The notes under the pieces: model-generated
What the model saw: only the letters and a program-made list of their open reading frames with translations
Told to the model about the DNA's origin: nothing
The model's database searches: none
In this document: one piece after another, positions 31,576 through 40,708 of the stretch
How positions within the stretch are numbered: position 1 is the first letter of the stretch
Layout of the letters: every line of letters begins with the position of its first letter
Assembly: GCA_040880025.1 (NCBI GenBank)
Contig: JBBDJD010000001.1
Coordinates: 62,001 to 126,000 of the forward strand
Direction of reading: 5' to 3'
Length of the DNA stretch: 64,000 bases
Source: RCIO01 sp040880025
GTDB taxonomy: Bacteria; Pseudomonadota; Alphaproteobacteria; Rhizobiales; Rhizobiaceae
Position numbers and translations under genes: made by a program

Positions 31576-32685
31576 ATGAATGCGCCCGAGCGCTGGCGGC
31601 GCGGAACCACGCCGATGACGAATCCGATGGACAACATCGTTTCGTCAGCCGCACGGCTTAGTCTTATCGCCATGGGCGTTATCGCGGTTACCGCGGCGCT
31701 CGACTTCGCCCAGCTTATCCTGGCACCCGTTGTCATGGCCGTCGTCATCGGCCTGATGTTCGGCCCGATCGCCGACCGCCTGGAACGGGCCGGCCTTCCA
31801 CCTGCACTGTCCGCCGCGCTCCTGGTGCCGCTCTTCATTCTGCTGGCGGTCGGCATCATGACGTCTATCGCCGTCCCCCTGTCCGAATGGTCCCGTCAGT
31901 TGCCCGTCATCTGGAACAGGTTACAGGCCATGGCCGCCAATTGGCGCGAACTTCTGGTTACGCTCGACGGTCTCCGGGACAGTATCCGTTCCGCTATTGG
32001 CGACGTAGGTGCGATGGAAGTCCAGGTCAATGCCGGTTCCACGGTGGAACACGCCGCCTGGCTGGCGCCGACGATCTTCATGCAGATCGTCCTGTTTCTG
32101 GTCAGTTTCTATTTTTTCATCGCGACACGCCATGGGATCAGGGTGGCCGTGCTGTCGCTTTGTTTCGAGCGGCGCTTTCGCTGGCGCGTCGCCCACATTT
32201 TCCGCGACGTTGAGGCAATGGTATCGCGATATCTGCTTTCAATCACCGCGGTGAACATAGGCCTCGCGATCGCCGTTTCCGCAACCATGTGGGCACTCGG
32301 CGTACCGTCTCCGCTGCTGTGGGGTGTCCTGGCGGGGGTGTTGAACTATATCGTCTATGTGGGGCCGGCGATCATGGCGGTGATATTGCTTTGTGTCGGG
32401 CTCGCCACCGGCGACACGACGTTCGCGACGCTTGCCCCTGCCGGCGCCTATCTCTGTCTCAACCTGCTGGAGTCCCAGCTGGTTACCCCTCATGTGATCG
32501 GCCGCGCCGTAACGCTCAATCCGTTCCTCGTTTTCTTGGCCATCGGCTTCTGGATATGGATTTGGGGACCGGTGGGAGGATTTATCGCCGTGCCGGTGCT
32601 GCTGATCATGGCCGCCACGATCCGGCACGTAATTCCCGGCATCCACCGACGCCAGGCGATGTTGACAAACAAAATCCGTCATTGA
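31576..32685 (+). CDS. AI-2E (PerM) family membrane transporter
   Basis: The protein of 369 residues has about eight TM segments with the family's central pattern: an early hydrophobic pair (about 30-95), an amphipathic middle domain (about 110-165), and a C-terminal bundle including GVLAGVLNYIVYVGPAIMAV and LESQLVTPHVIGRAVTLNP, the best-conserved family signature. Members export diverse substrates; the substrate cannot be predicted. ATG 31618 is an in-frame alternative. The perfect EcfG promoter and the following terminator make it a single-gene stress transcript. Confidence 0.88.
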   Translation: MNAPERWRRGTTPMTNPMDNIVSSAARLSLIAMGVIAVTAALDFAQLILAPVVMAVVIGLMFGPIADRLERAGLPPALSAALLVPLFILLAVGIMTSIAVPLSEWSRQLPVIWNRLQAMAANWRELLVTLDGLRDSIRSAIGDVGAMEVQVNAGSTVEHAAWLAPTIFMQIVLFLVSFYFFIATRHGIRVAVLSLCFERRFRWRVAHIFRDVEAMVSRYLLSITAVNIGLAIAVSATMWALGVPSPLLWGVLAGVLNYIVYVGPAIMAVILLCVGLATGDTTFATLAPAGAYLCLNLLESQLVTPHVIGRAVTLNPFLVFLAIGFWIWIWGPVGGFIAVPVLLIMAATIRHVIPGIHRRQAMLTNKIRH

Positions 32686-32798
32686 CGAAATTTTTTTGGA
32701 ACCAAGCTCGGGGTCGCGCGTTTAATGATTGCCGGTGGGCGGCCCAACCCGTCCCCCCTCACAGCTCACCGGTCGAAGCTTCTACCCCGAAGCTCATC

Positions 32799-32831
32799 AA
32801 GGGAAGCGCTCCGCCCGGCGCTTCCCTTTTT
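32799..32831 (+). terminator. Rho-independent terminator after the AI-2E family gene
   Basis: GGGAAGCGC at 32801-32809 pairs with GCGCTTCCC at 32818-32826 and is followed by TTTTT. It is a strong terminator 115 bases after the stop. Confidence 0.9.
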
Positions 32832-32854
32832 CGTTGCTGCGGCAGCCGGTGCGG

Positions 32855-32879
32855 GGAACCATTGCGACGGTGACAGGTT
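32855..32879 (+). promoter_or_regulatory. Possible EcfG-like promoter with one mismatch
   Basis: GGAAC at 32855-32859, 16 bases, then GGTT at 32876-32879 instead of CGTT. It lies 22 bases before the ATG at 32902 of a small membrane protein gene, the same layout as the exact sites nearby. Confidence 0.45.
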
Positions 32880-32901
32880 TCACTGACTGAAGGCATCTAA
32901 A

Positions 32902-33096
32902 ATGGACACATCTTCGATGAACAAGGAACTACCGGAAAAGAAGGCACGACAAGGCCGGCTTGGCTTGCCGGTGCTGCTTGTGCTGGTTGGCGGATTGCTG
33001 TTGGCTGCGGTCGCATGGTGGGGTGCCGAGATCTACGGCGTCTTTATCGAGAGCGAACGGACAATGGATACGGATTCCGTGGAACCGGGCAGCTGA
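32902..33096 (+). CDS. 64-residue single-TM protein
   Basis: The protein has a basic N-terminus (KKARQGRLG), one TM helix (LPVLLVLVGGLLLAAVAWWG, about 24-43) and an acidic C-terminus. No family is recognised. A possible EcfG-like promoter lies directly upstream, consistent with the other small membrane proteins of this stress cluster. ATG 32917 (MNKELPEKK) is an alternative start. Confidence 0.6.
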   Translation: MDTSSMNKELPEKKARQGRLGLPVLLVLVGGLLLAAVAWWGAEIYGVFIESERTMDTDSVEPGS

Positions 33097-33118
33097 TCAA
33101 CCTCGCGGCGGCAATCAC

Positions 33119-33148
33119 AAACAACTCGGCCATAAACAACTCGGCCGG
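33119..33148 (+). repeat. Two tandem copies of a 15-base unit
   Basis: AAACAACTCGGCCAT at 33119-33133 is repeated as AAACAACTCGGCCGG at 33134-33148 between two genes. It is probably a slippage product. Confidence 0.7.
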
Positions 33149-33243
33149 ATCCAGCCTGCGCGCATTCGCCACGCGATGGTGATTGGTCTGTCAGCGCGCC
33201 TGCCGCTATATGCGCGGCATGTATTTCTGGCCGGAATGACGTA

Positions 33244-33987
33244 ATGGCTGCCGACGTCGGTTACATCACCGCGGTGGGCGCGGGCGCGATTTCCTTTCTT
33301 TCCCCCTGCGTATTGCCTTTGGTGCCTCCTTATCTCTGCTACATGGCCGGCGTGTCGGTGGAGGATTTCCGCTCAGATACCGGGGAGAGGCCTGCCAGCG
33401 CACGCCTGTCCCTTCTGAAAGCCGCCATTGCATTCGTGCTCGGGTTCTCAACCGTATTCGTGGCGTTGGGGGCAGGGGCTTCGACGATCGGCTCGTTGCT
33501 GCGCGCCTGGCAGCAAGAACTGGCGGTCGCGGCCGGGATCATCATCATCATCATGGGGCTGAACTTTCTCGGTCTCATCCGCATACCCCTGTTATCGCGC
33601 GAGGCGCGTTTTCAGGCAGGTGGAAAGCCGGCCAGTATCGCCGCCGCCTATGTGATGGGCCTTGCATTCGCGTTCGGCTGGACACCCTGCATTGGCCCGG
33701 TCCTGGGTCCCATCCTGACGCTGGCCGGTGCGCGCGGGACCGTGGGCGAGGGTGCCATGCTGCTGGCCGCCTATTCCGCAGGTCTTGGCATACCCTTCCT
33801 GATCGCCGCCTTCTTTTCGGGCGCCTTCATGCGCTTCCTGACGCGTTTTCGAATTCATTTGGGGCGGGTGGAGAAGGCGATGGGCGCGCTTCTCGTATTG
33901 GCCGGTATCTTCTTCGTCACCGGCGGCATGCAGACCGCATCCTATTGGCTGCTTGAGATGTTCCCCGCCTTGGGTACCCTCGGCTAG
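33244..33987 (+). CDS. CcdA/DsbD-type cytochrome c biogenesis membrane protein
   Basis: The protein of 247 residues has six TM segments and the two conserved Cys motifs, FLSPCVLPLVPPYLC at about 19-33 and FGWTPCIGPVLGP near 145, which shuttle electrons from cytoplasmic thioredoxin to periplasmic thiol proteins for cytochrome c maturation. It is full length for CcdA. A pile of Ile codons (GIIIIIMGLNFLG) marks the third TM. No other ccm gene is adjacent, so it appears as a lone gene upstream of glmU. Confidence 0.9.
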   Translation: MAADVGYITAVGAGAISFLSPCVLPLVPPYLCYMAGVSVEDFRSDTGERPASARLSLLKAAIAFVLGFSTVFVALGAGASTIGSLLRAWQQELAVAAGIIIIIMGLNFLGLIRIPLLSREARFQAGGKPASIAAAYVMGLAFAFGWTPCIGPVLGPILTLAGARGTVGEGAMLLAAYSAGLGIPFLIAAFFSGAFMRFLTRFRIHLGRVEKAMGALLVLAGIFFVTGGMQTASYWLLEMFPALGTLG

Positions 33988-34100
33988 GGCCGGGATACTG
34001 GCTGGCCGGCCGTGTTTACCGTCCTGTTCGACCGCCATTGGTGCGGTCGTTGCCCGGTGCTACATGTTGCGCCAATTCCGAATCGAAGCCGGAGCCTCCC

Positions 34101-35453
34101 ATGACCGACCGTTCGTGCCTCTGCGTTGTTCTCGCGGCGGGTGAGGGCACACGCATGAAGAGCGAGCGTCCGAAGGTGCTGCATGCCGTTGCCGGACTGC
34201 CGATGGTGGGTCACGTGATCAATGCCGCGAAGGAAGTCGGCGGCGAGATTGCGCTGGTGACCGGCCATGGCGGCGATCAGGTCGATGCAGCCGTGAAACC
34301 GCTCGCGCCGCAGAGCGAGTTTTTCCGGCAACAGGATCAGCTGGGAACGGCCCATGCCGTCCTGGCGGCCCGCGAGGCGATTGCGCGAGGCTATGATGAT
34401 CTGCTGGTCGTTTTCGGCGATGCACCCCTGGTCGAGGCAAGCGTGCTGCGCTCTGCGCGGGGCGGTCTGGCTGCCGGTGCGGATGTCGTGATCGTCGGCT
34501 TCCGGACGCCTGAGCCGACCGGCTACGGACGGCTGATCGAGAAGGATGGCCGCATCGTCGCAATCCGCGAGGAACGCGACTGCTCGGATGAAGAAAAACT
34601 GATAACCTACTGTAATGGCGGATTGATGGCCGTTTCCGGTGAGCATGCACTCAGGCTTCTCGACCGGATCGGCAACGACAATGCCAAGCATGAATACTAT
34701 CTCACCGACATTGTCGGGATTGCCCATGAGGACGGCCTCGTGGTCGTCGCCGTCGAAGCGCCGTTTCAAAGTGTGCTCGGCATCAACAACCGGGCCGAAC
34801 TGGCCGCGGCCGAACGTATCTGGCAGCAGCGCCGCCGCCGTATGGTGATGCTCTCCGGCGTAACACTGGTCGATCCCGAGACGGTCCATTTGTCGTACGA
34901 CACGGAGATCGGCCCCGATACGCTGGTCGAGCCGAATGTCGTGTTCGGTCCGGGTGTGAGGATCGCTGAGCGTGTCACCATCCGGGCGTTCTCGCATCTG
35001 GCTGGCGCGACCATTGCCGAAGGCGCCGAAATCGGGCCTTTCGCGCGCCTGCGCCCGGGCGCGAAGCTGGGCGAATCAACGAAGGTCGGTAATTTCTGCG
35101 AGGTGAAGAACGCCGACGTCGCCGCCGGGGCAAAGATCAACCATCTGACCTATGTCGGAGATGCGGTTGTCGGAGCGCGCGCCAATCTGGGCGCCGGGAC
35201 GATTACCTGCAACTATGACGGGTTCGGCAAGCACCTGACACAGATTGGCGCAGGGGCCTTCATCGGGTCGAATTCCTCGCTGGTCGCACCGGTGAGGATC
35301 GGCGCCGGAGCATATGTCGCGTCAGGCAGCACGATAACCGACAACGTGCCCGATGATGCGCTGGCATTCGGCCGCGCCAGGCAGGAAACGAAAGAAGGCC
35401 GGGCGAAGGAACTCCGCGAGCAGCTCTCGGCTCAAAAAACGCCGTCCAAGTAA
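34101..35453 (+). CDS. glmU: Bifunctional GlmU (UDP-GlcNAc synthesis)
   Basis: The protein of 450 residues makes UDP-N-acetylglucosamine from glucosamine-1-phosphate for peptidoglycan and lipopolysaccharide. The N-terminal pyrophosphorylase domain (1 to about 230) has VVLAAGEGTRMKSERPKVLH. The C-terminal half is a left-handed beta-helix acetyltransferase with LRPGAKLGES, VGNFCEVKNA and LGAGTITCNYDGFGK. ATG 34101 is preceded by GGAG at a good distance and matches family length; upstream in-frame codons are not conserved. glmS follows 144 bases later, so the first two pathway enzymes sit together. Confidence 0.97.
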   Translation: MTDRSCLCVVLAAGEGTRMKSERPKVLHAVAGLPMVGHVINAAKEVGGEIALVTGHGGDQVDAAVKPLAPQSEFFRQQDQLGTAHAVLAAREAIARGYDDLLVVFGDAPLVEASVLRSARGGLAAGADVVIVGFRTPEPTGYGRLIEKDGRIVAIREERDCSDEEKLITYCNGGLMAVSGEHALRLLDRIGNDNAKHEYYLTDIVGIAHEDGLVVVAVEAPFQSVLGINNRAELAAAERIWQQRRRRMVMLSGVTLVDPETVHLSYDTEIGPDTLVEPNVVFGPGVRIAERVTIRAFSHLAGATIAEGAEIGPFARLRPGAKLGESTKVGNFCEVKNADVAAGAKINHLTYVGDAVVGARANLGAGTITCNYDGFGKHLTQIGAGAFIGSNSSLVAPVRIGAGAYVASGSTITDNVPDDALAFGRARQETKEGRAKELREQLSAQKTPSK

Positions 35454-35597
35454 CCGGGCCGCAACCTGTTTTTGCCATTATTGGGCTGCAGCGGTTTGCG
35501 AACCGCGACAATGCGTAACGATTTTTGAGTTCCGCCTGATGGAAACCGCGCTTACCAAGGCGCGCCGGTTTCCGGCGGGAACGGTGGAGAGGCAGCC

Positions 35598-37421
35598 ATG
35601 TGCGGCATCGTCGGCATTATCGGGCACACGCCCGTTGCACCCCTGATCGTCGATGCCCTCAAGCGTCTCGAATATCGCGGATATGACTCGGCCGGCGTGG
35701 CGACCGTCGAACACGGGTCGCTGGAGCGCCGCCGCGCGGAAGGCAAGCTGATCAATCTGGAGCACCGCTTGGGTGAGGCGCCGCTTGGCGGGCTGATCGG
35801 CATCGGACATACACGCTGGGCAACCCATGGCGTGCCGAATGAAAACAACGCGCATCCGCATTTTTCGCGTGACGTCGCCATCGTCCACAACGGCATCATC
35901 GAGAATTTCGCCGAATTGCGCGACGAGCTGGCGGCCGACGGCTACGAATTCACCTCGCAGACGGATACCGAGGTGGTGGCGCATCTGGTCGCGCGGGAGC
36001 TGGATCGCGGCGCCAAGCCGGTGGACGCTGCCCACAATGCGCTGAAAAGGCTCGAGGGCGCGTTTGCGCTGGCAATCATGTTCCGCGGCGACGAGGATCT
36101 TCTGATCGGGGCTCGCAACGGTCCGCCGCTTGCGGTTGGCCACGGCGATGGCGAGATGTTCCTGGGTTCCGACGCGATCGCCCTGGCCCCCTTTACCGAT
36201 TCCATCACCTATCTGGAGGACGGCGACTGGGTCGTGATCCGGCGCAAGGAGATGCAGATTTTCGACATGGCCGGAAATCCGGTCGAACGCCGGCGGCAGA
36301 AGTCGGTCGGAACCAGCTATCTGGTCGACAAGGGCAACCACCGGCATTTCATGCAGAAGGAAATCTTCGAGCAGCCGGAAGTGATTTCCCACACGCTGTC
36401 GCATTACCTCGATTTTTCGGCCGGCACCGCACGCGACCTGGAAATGCCGTTCGATTTCGCGGCCATCGACCGGCTGGCGATCTCGGCCTGCGGCACGGCC
36501 TATCTGGCCGGACTTGTGTCCAAATACTGGTTCGAGCGCATGGCGCGGCTGCCGGTGGACATCGATATCGCATCGGAGTTCCGCTACCGCGAGATGCCGA
36601 TGAGCGGCCGCATGGCGGCGATGCTCATTTCACAGTCCGGCGAGACCGCCGACACCCTTGCCTCGCTGCGCTATTGCAGGGATGCGGGTGTTCCCATTGC
36701 CTCTATCGTCAACGTGCCCGAATCCACCATCGGCCGTGAATCAAACGGTGTGTTTCCGACGCTGGCCGGCCCGGAGATCGGTGTCGCATCCACCAAGGCA
36801 TTCACCTGCCAGCTCTCGGTGCTGGCGGCGCTCACCGTGCGCGCCGCGCGCCAGCGCGGCCACATCTCGGCCGAGCAGGAAAAGAAATTGGTGCGGGAAC
36901 TGTCGGAAGCACCGCGCTTCGCCAGCCAGGCACTGCGCCTCGACGATCAGATTGAGCAGGTGGCGCGGGAACTGTCGCAGGTTCGCCACGTGCTCTATCT
37001 CGGCCGCGACACAAACTATCCGCTCGCCATGGAAGGCGCGCTCAAGCTGAAGGAAATTTCGTATATCCACGCCGAAGGCTATGCCGCCGGCGAGCTGAAG
37101 CACGGGCCGATTGCGCTGATCGACGAGAACATGCCGGTGATCGTGATCGCGCCCCACGACCGGATATTCGAGAAGACGGTTTCGAACATGCAGGAGGTCG
37201 CGGCGCGGGGCGGACGCATTATCCTGATCACCGACAAACGTGGCACGGAACGCGTGTCGGTAAAGACCGCGGAAACGATCGTGCTGCCGGATATGCCGGA
37301 AATCATCACGCCGATCGTGTACGCGCTGCCGGTGCAGATGCTGGCCTATCACACGGCCGTGCACATGGGCACGGATGTCGACCAGCCGCGCAATCTGGCC
37401 AAGTCCGTGACGGTGGAATAG
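35598..37421 (+). CDS. glmS: Glutamine-fructose-6-phosphate aminotransferase
   Basis: The protein of 607 residues produces glucosamine-6-phosphate from fructose-6-phosphate and glutamine. The N-terminal amidotransferase domain starts with the catalytic Cys2 (MCGIVGIIG) and contains RLEYRGYDSAGVA, GHTRWATHG and HNGIIENF. Two SIS domains follow, with SACGTAYLAG, SQSGETADT and the C-terminal DVDQPRNLAKSVTVE typical of the family. It lies directly downstream of glmU in the same orientation. No glmS ribozyme is expected or seen. Confidence 0.97.
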   Translation: MCGIVGIIGHTPVAPLIVDALKRLEYRGYDSAGVATVEHGSLERRRAEGKLINLEHRLGEAPLGGLIGIGHTRWATHGVPNENNAHPHFSRDVAIVHNGIIENFAELRDELAADGYEFTSQTDTEVVAHLVARELDRGAKPVDAAHNALKRLEGAFALAIMFRGDEDLLIGARNGPPLAVGHGDGEMFLGSDAIALAPFTDSITYLEDGDWVVIRRKEMQIFDMAGNPVERRRQKSVGTSYLVDKGNHRHFMQKEIFEQPEVISHTLSHYLDFSAGTARDLEMPFDFAAIDRLAISACGTAYLAGLVSKYWFERMARLPVDIDIASEFRYREMPMSGRMAAMLISQSGETADTLASLRYCRDAGVPIASIVNVPESTIGRESNGVFPTLAGPEIGVASTKAFTCQLSVLAALTVRAARQRGHISAEQEKKLVRELSEAPRFASQALRLDDQIEQVARELSQVRHVLYLGRDTNYPLAMEGALKLKEISYIHAEGYAAGELKHGPIALIDENMPVIVIAPHDRIFEKTVSNMQEVAARGGRIILITDKRGTERVSVKTAETIVLPDMPEIITPIVYALPVQMLAYHTAVHMGTDVDQPRNLAKSVTVE

Positions 37422-37525
37422 GCGCCGCGCCGCGAACCGCCCTAAATTCCTGTTCAAAACAGGTCGGCGGTGCACTATGCTGCGACGCTCGAAGTTAATC
37501 CCCACCGCACGACAGGCACGTCCCA

Positions 37526-38227
37526 TTGATGACCCGCATTCGAAATTACTTCCTCACGGGTTTCATCGTGACGGCGCCGCTCGCAATTACCGCCTATCTG
37601 GCATGGTCCTTCGTCGGCTGGGTGGATTCGTGGGTGAAACCCTACATTCCCGCCCGCTATAACCCGGACAGTTACCTGCCTTTCGCGGTGCCCGGTTTCG
37701 GCCTGATCGTGGCGGTGGTCCTGATCACGCTCGTCGGATTCCTGACCGCCAATTTCATCGGCCGCACCGTCGTGCATTTCGGCGAGTCGTTGCTCGACCG
37801 CATGCCTTTGGTGCGCAGCGTCTATCGCGCGCTGAAGCAGATATTCGAGACGATCCTGTCCAATCAGGCCGACATGTTCCAGAAGGTTGCGCTGATCGAG
37901 TATCCGCGTCGTGGGGCCTGGTCGGTCGTCTTCATCTCGAGTGAAAAGACCAACCAGGTAACAAAGAAGCTCGACCCGAAGCAGAAGGACTCGATAGCCG
38001 TCTTCCTGCCATCGACTCCCAACCCGACGACGGGCTTCCTGATGTATGTTCCGCGCGAAGACGTGATCGAGCTTTCGCTTTCGGTCGAGGAGGCGGCCAA
38101 GTTGGTGATTTCGGCGGGCCTGGTTACCCCGGAGGAGACCCAGGCGCGGCTGGACAGGCTTGCCGCATCGACGAAACGCAAGAAACCGAACGGCGACGTC
38201 AACGACTCGCCCAAAGACGCGGCCTGA
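37526..38227 (+). CDS. DUF502 membrane protein
   Basis: The protein of 233 residues has two TM segments, about 10-32 (YFLTGFIVTAPLAITAYLAW) and 58-80 (VPGFGLIVAVVLITLVGF). A soluble part then contains PLVRSVYRALKQIFETILS and FLPSTPNPTTGFLMYVP, signatures of DUF502. The function is unknown; members are common in alphaproteobacteria, and a weak family link to membrane stability has been suggested. It ends four bases before the convergent recG stop. Confidence 0.88.
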   Translation: MMTRIRNYFLTGFIVTAPLAITAYLAWSFVGWVDSWVKPYIPARYNPDSYLPFAVPGFGLIVAVVLITLVGFLTANFIGRTVVHFGESLLDRMPLVRSVYRALKQIFETILSNQADMFQKVALIEYPRRGAWSVVFISSEKTNQVTKKLDPKQKDSIAVFLPSTPNPTTGFLMYVPREDVIELSLSVEEAAKLVISAGLVTPEETQARLDRLAASTKRKKPNGDVNDSPKDAA

Positions 38228-38231
38228 GGCG

Positions 38232-40340
38232 CTAGCCCGAGCGCAGCAGCCTGACCGCCTCATCGCGCCCGAACAGATAGAGCAGGTTGCGCAACGCCTG
38301 TCCGCGTTGGCTCTCGAGTTCTGGATCGTTGTTGAGCACGAGCCGCGCATCGTCGCGGGCTGTCTGCAGGAGATCGCCGTGGAGTTCCAGCCGGGCGACC
38401 TGAAACCCCGGCATGCCGGATTGGCGTGTGCCGAGCAACTCGCCTTCGCCGCGCAGTCGCAGATCCTCTTCGGCGATGACGAAGCCGTCTTCCGTGTCGC
38501 GCATGACTGACAGCCGGCTTTTCGCGGTTTCAGCCAGCGGATTCTTGTAAAGCAGCACACAACTCGACTGGCCGGCGCCGCGGCCGACGCGCCCGCGCAA
38601 CTGATGCAGCTGCGCCAGGCCGAAGCGCTCGGCATGCTCGATCACCATGATCGTGGCGTCCGGTACGTCGACCCCGACCTCAACCACGGTCGTCGCGACC
38701 AGAATGCGCGTCGCGCCGTCGCGGAAAGCAAGCATCGCTGCATCCTTTTCCGGCCCATGCATGCGGCCGTGAACAAGGCCCACCTGTTCGCCGAAATGGC
38801 GCTTGAGCGCCGCGTGCCGGTCCTCGGCCGAGGTGAGACCGACAAGCTCGGACTCTTCGACCAGCGGACATATCCAGAATGCCTTTTCTCCACGTTCGAT
38901 GGCTTCGCCGACCCGTGCAATCAGTTCGTCGAGTCGTTCCAGCGGCATGGTCACGGTCCGCACCGGCTTGCGACCGGCTGGCTTTTCGGTGAGCCGCGAA
39001 ACCTCCATGTCGCCGAAGGCCGTCAGCACCAGGGTGCGGGGGATCGGGGTCGCCGTCATCACCAGCATGTCCGGCGCTTCGCCCTTGGCCGAGATCGCCA
39101 GCCTCTGGTGAACACCGAAGCGATGCTGCTCGTCGACAATGGCCAGCCCCAGATCGTGGAAATCGACCGCGTCCTGAAACAGCGCATGCGTGCCGATAAT
39201 GATAGTCGCTTCACCCGAGGCGATCATCGCCAGCGTTTCGCCGCGCTCCCGCCCCTTGGCGCGGCCGGTAAGAAGCACGGCCTTGAGCCCGGCCTTCTCC
39301 GCCAGCGGTGCGATCGTCGCCAGATGCTGGCGCGCCAGAATCTCCGTCGGAGCCATCAGCGCCGATTGAGCTCCCGCCTCGGCCGCCCGCGCCATCGACA
39401 GCAGCGCCACAACGGTCTTGCCGGCGCCGACATCGCCCTGAAGCAGGCGCAGCATGCGCTCCGGCTTTTCCAGATCGGCATGGATCTCGGCAACGGCCTC
39501 CTGCTGCGAACGCGTCAGCGAATAGGGAAGGGCGTCCATGATCTGCTGCTCAAGATGTCCGTCGCCTTTCAGCGATCGGCCCGAGAACCGCCGCGTCCGT
39601 GCCCGCACCAGACCGAGCGCCAGTTGTCCGGCCAGCAATTCGTCATAGGCGATGCGCCGCCACGCAACACTGTCGGGAAAGGCGTCCGCCGGGTCTTCGG
39701 GCCTGTGAAGTGACGCCAGCGCCGGGCGGAAGCCGGGAAATGAAAGACTTTCGAGTACGGATTTCTCCTGCCATTCGGGCAGGTCCGGCAGCAGCGCGAA
39801 TGCCTGCTGGATGGCGCGGACAAGCAGCTTGCCGGAGAGGCCGGCGGTGAGCGGATAGACCGGCTCGACCAACGGCAGCGACGCGGCTTCCTCAGCCGGC
39901 ACGATATGGTCGGGATGCACCATCGACGGGCGCCCGTTGAACCATTCCATGCGGCCGCTGACGATAACATCGGCACCGACCGGCAGCACCTTTTCCAGCC
40001 ACGGCGCGCGTGCGTGAAAGAAGGTGAGGGCGATCTCGCCCGTCTCGTCATGCGCAAACACACGGTAGGGCACAGTTGGCCGGCCGCGGGGCGAGGGCTG
40101 GTGACGGTCGACCAACAGATCCAGCGTGACGATTGCGCCTTCGGCCGATCCGGCGATGCCGGGGCGCTTGCGGCGGTCGATCACGGAATGGGGAAGCACG
40201 AACAGAAGATCGCCGACCCGCACTTCGCGTCCGCCGAGATCGGAAGGAACTACATGTTCCAGAAGCTCGGCGACCTTCTTCCCGATGCCGTCGAGCGTGG
40301 TCGCGGGTGCAAAGAGCGGATCGAGCAGGGGCGGACGCAT
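38232..40340 (-). CDS. recG: ATP-dependent DNA helicase RecG
   Basis: The protein of 702 residues remodels stalled replication forks and Holliday junctions. An N-terminal wedge/OB domain (about 60-160) precedes the motor with GDVGAGKT near 300-307, DEQHRFGVHQR near 398, VMTATPIPRTL, VVEVGVDVPDA and QLRGRVGRGAGQS. The C-terminal TRG-type region has LRGEGELLGTRQSGMPGF. It is complete. It is divergent from sdhE and mfd, a grouping often seen in Rhizobiales. Confidence 0.97.
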   Translation of the reverse strand: MRPPLLDPLFAPATTLDGIGKKVAELLEHVVPSDLGGREVRVGDLLFVLPHSVIDRRKRPGIAGSAEGAIVTLDLLVDRHQPSPRGRPTVPYRVFAHDETGEIALTFFHARAPWLEKVLPVGADVIVSGRMEWFNGRPSMVHPDHIVPAEEAASLPLVEPVYPLTAGLSGKLLVRAIQQAFALLPDLPEWQEKSVLESLSFPGFRPALASLHRPEDPADAFPDSVAWRRIAYDELLAGQLALGLVRARTRRFSGRSLKGDGHLEQQIMDALPYSLTRSQQEAVAEIHADLEKPERMLRLLQGDVGAGKTVVALLSMARAAEAGAQSALMAPTEILARQHLATIAPLAEKAGLKAVLLTGRAKGRERGETLAMIASGEATIIIGTHALFQDAVDFHDLGLAIVDEQHRFGVHQRLAISAKGEAPDMLVMTATPIPRTLVLTAFGDMEVSRLTEKPAGRKPVRTVTMPLERLDELIARVGEAIERGEKAFWICPLVEESELVGLTSAEDRHAALKRHFGEQVGLVHGRMHGPEKDAAMLAFRDGATRILVATTVVEVGVDVPDATIMVIEHAERFGLAQLHQLRGRVGRGAGQSSCVLLYKNPLAETAKSRLSVMRDTEDGFVIAEEDLRLRGEGELLGTRQSGMPGFQVARLELHGDLLQTARDDARLVLNNDPELESQRGQALRNLLYLFGRDEAVRLLRSG

Positions 40341-40427
40341 CCCGCAAGCTTATGGCCGAAACACGCCCGCGCAAGGCTGACAGGCGGAATGTTCCACTGT
40401 ATATCCGCCTCGCCCACGGGAATTCTT

Positions 40428-40703
40428 ATGCAAGACATCGACAAAAGCGACCTCGACACGCGCCGCCGCCGCGCCCAGTTCCGCTCGTGGCATCGCGGAA
40501 TGCGCGAGATGGACCTGGTTCTCGGACGTTTCGCGGATGAGCGCATTGCGCGCTTGAACGCTGATGAAATCGACCAATATGAAGCGCTGCTGGAATTGCC
40601 CGATGGCGATCTGTTGAAGTGGGTAACGGGCGAACAGCCGGCCCCGGCCGATCTGGAAACGCCGCTCTTTCGTGAAATCCGTTCATTCGCCGCCCGGCTT
40701 TGA
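40428..40703 (+). CDS. sdhE: SdhE, FAD assembly factor for succinate dehydrogenase
   Basis: The 91-residue protein matches the SdhE/Sdh5 family: LDTRRRRAQFRSWHRGMREM carries the RGxxE-like motif that contacts the flavoprotein, and YEALLELPDGDLLKWVTG follows. It promotes covalent flavinylation of SdhA in the cytoplasm. The start at 40428 gives the usual family length. It ends five bases before the mfd ATG, which suggests co-transcription. Confidence 0.92.
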   Translation: MQDIDKSDLDTRRRRAQFRSWHRGMREMDLVLGRFADERIARLNADEIDQYEALLELPDGDLLKWVTGEQPAPADLETPLFREIRSFAARL

Positions 40704-40708
40704 CCCGC

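Noticed and set aside
34038..34100. Longer GlmU starting before ATG 34101
   Set aside because: The extra 21 residues are not part of the GlmU family, and ATG 34101 has a good ribosome binding site.
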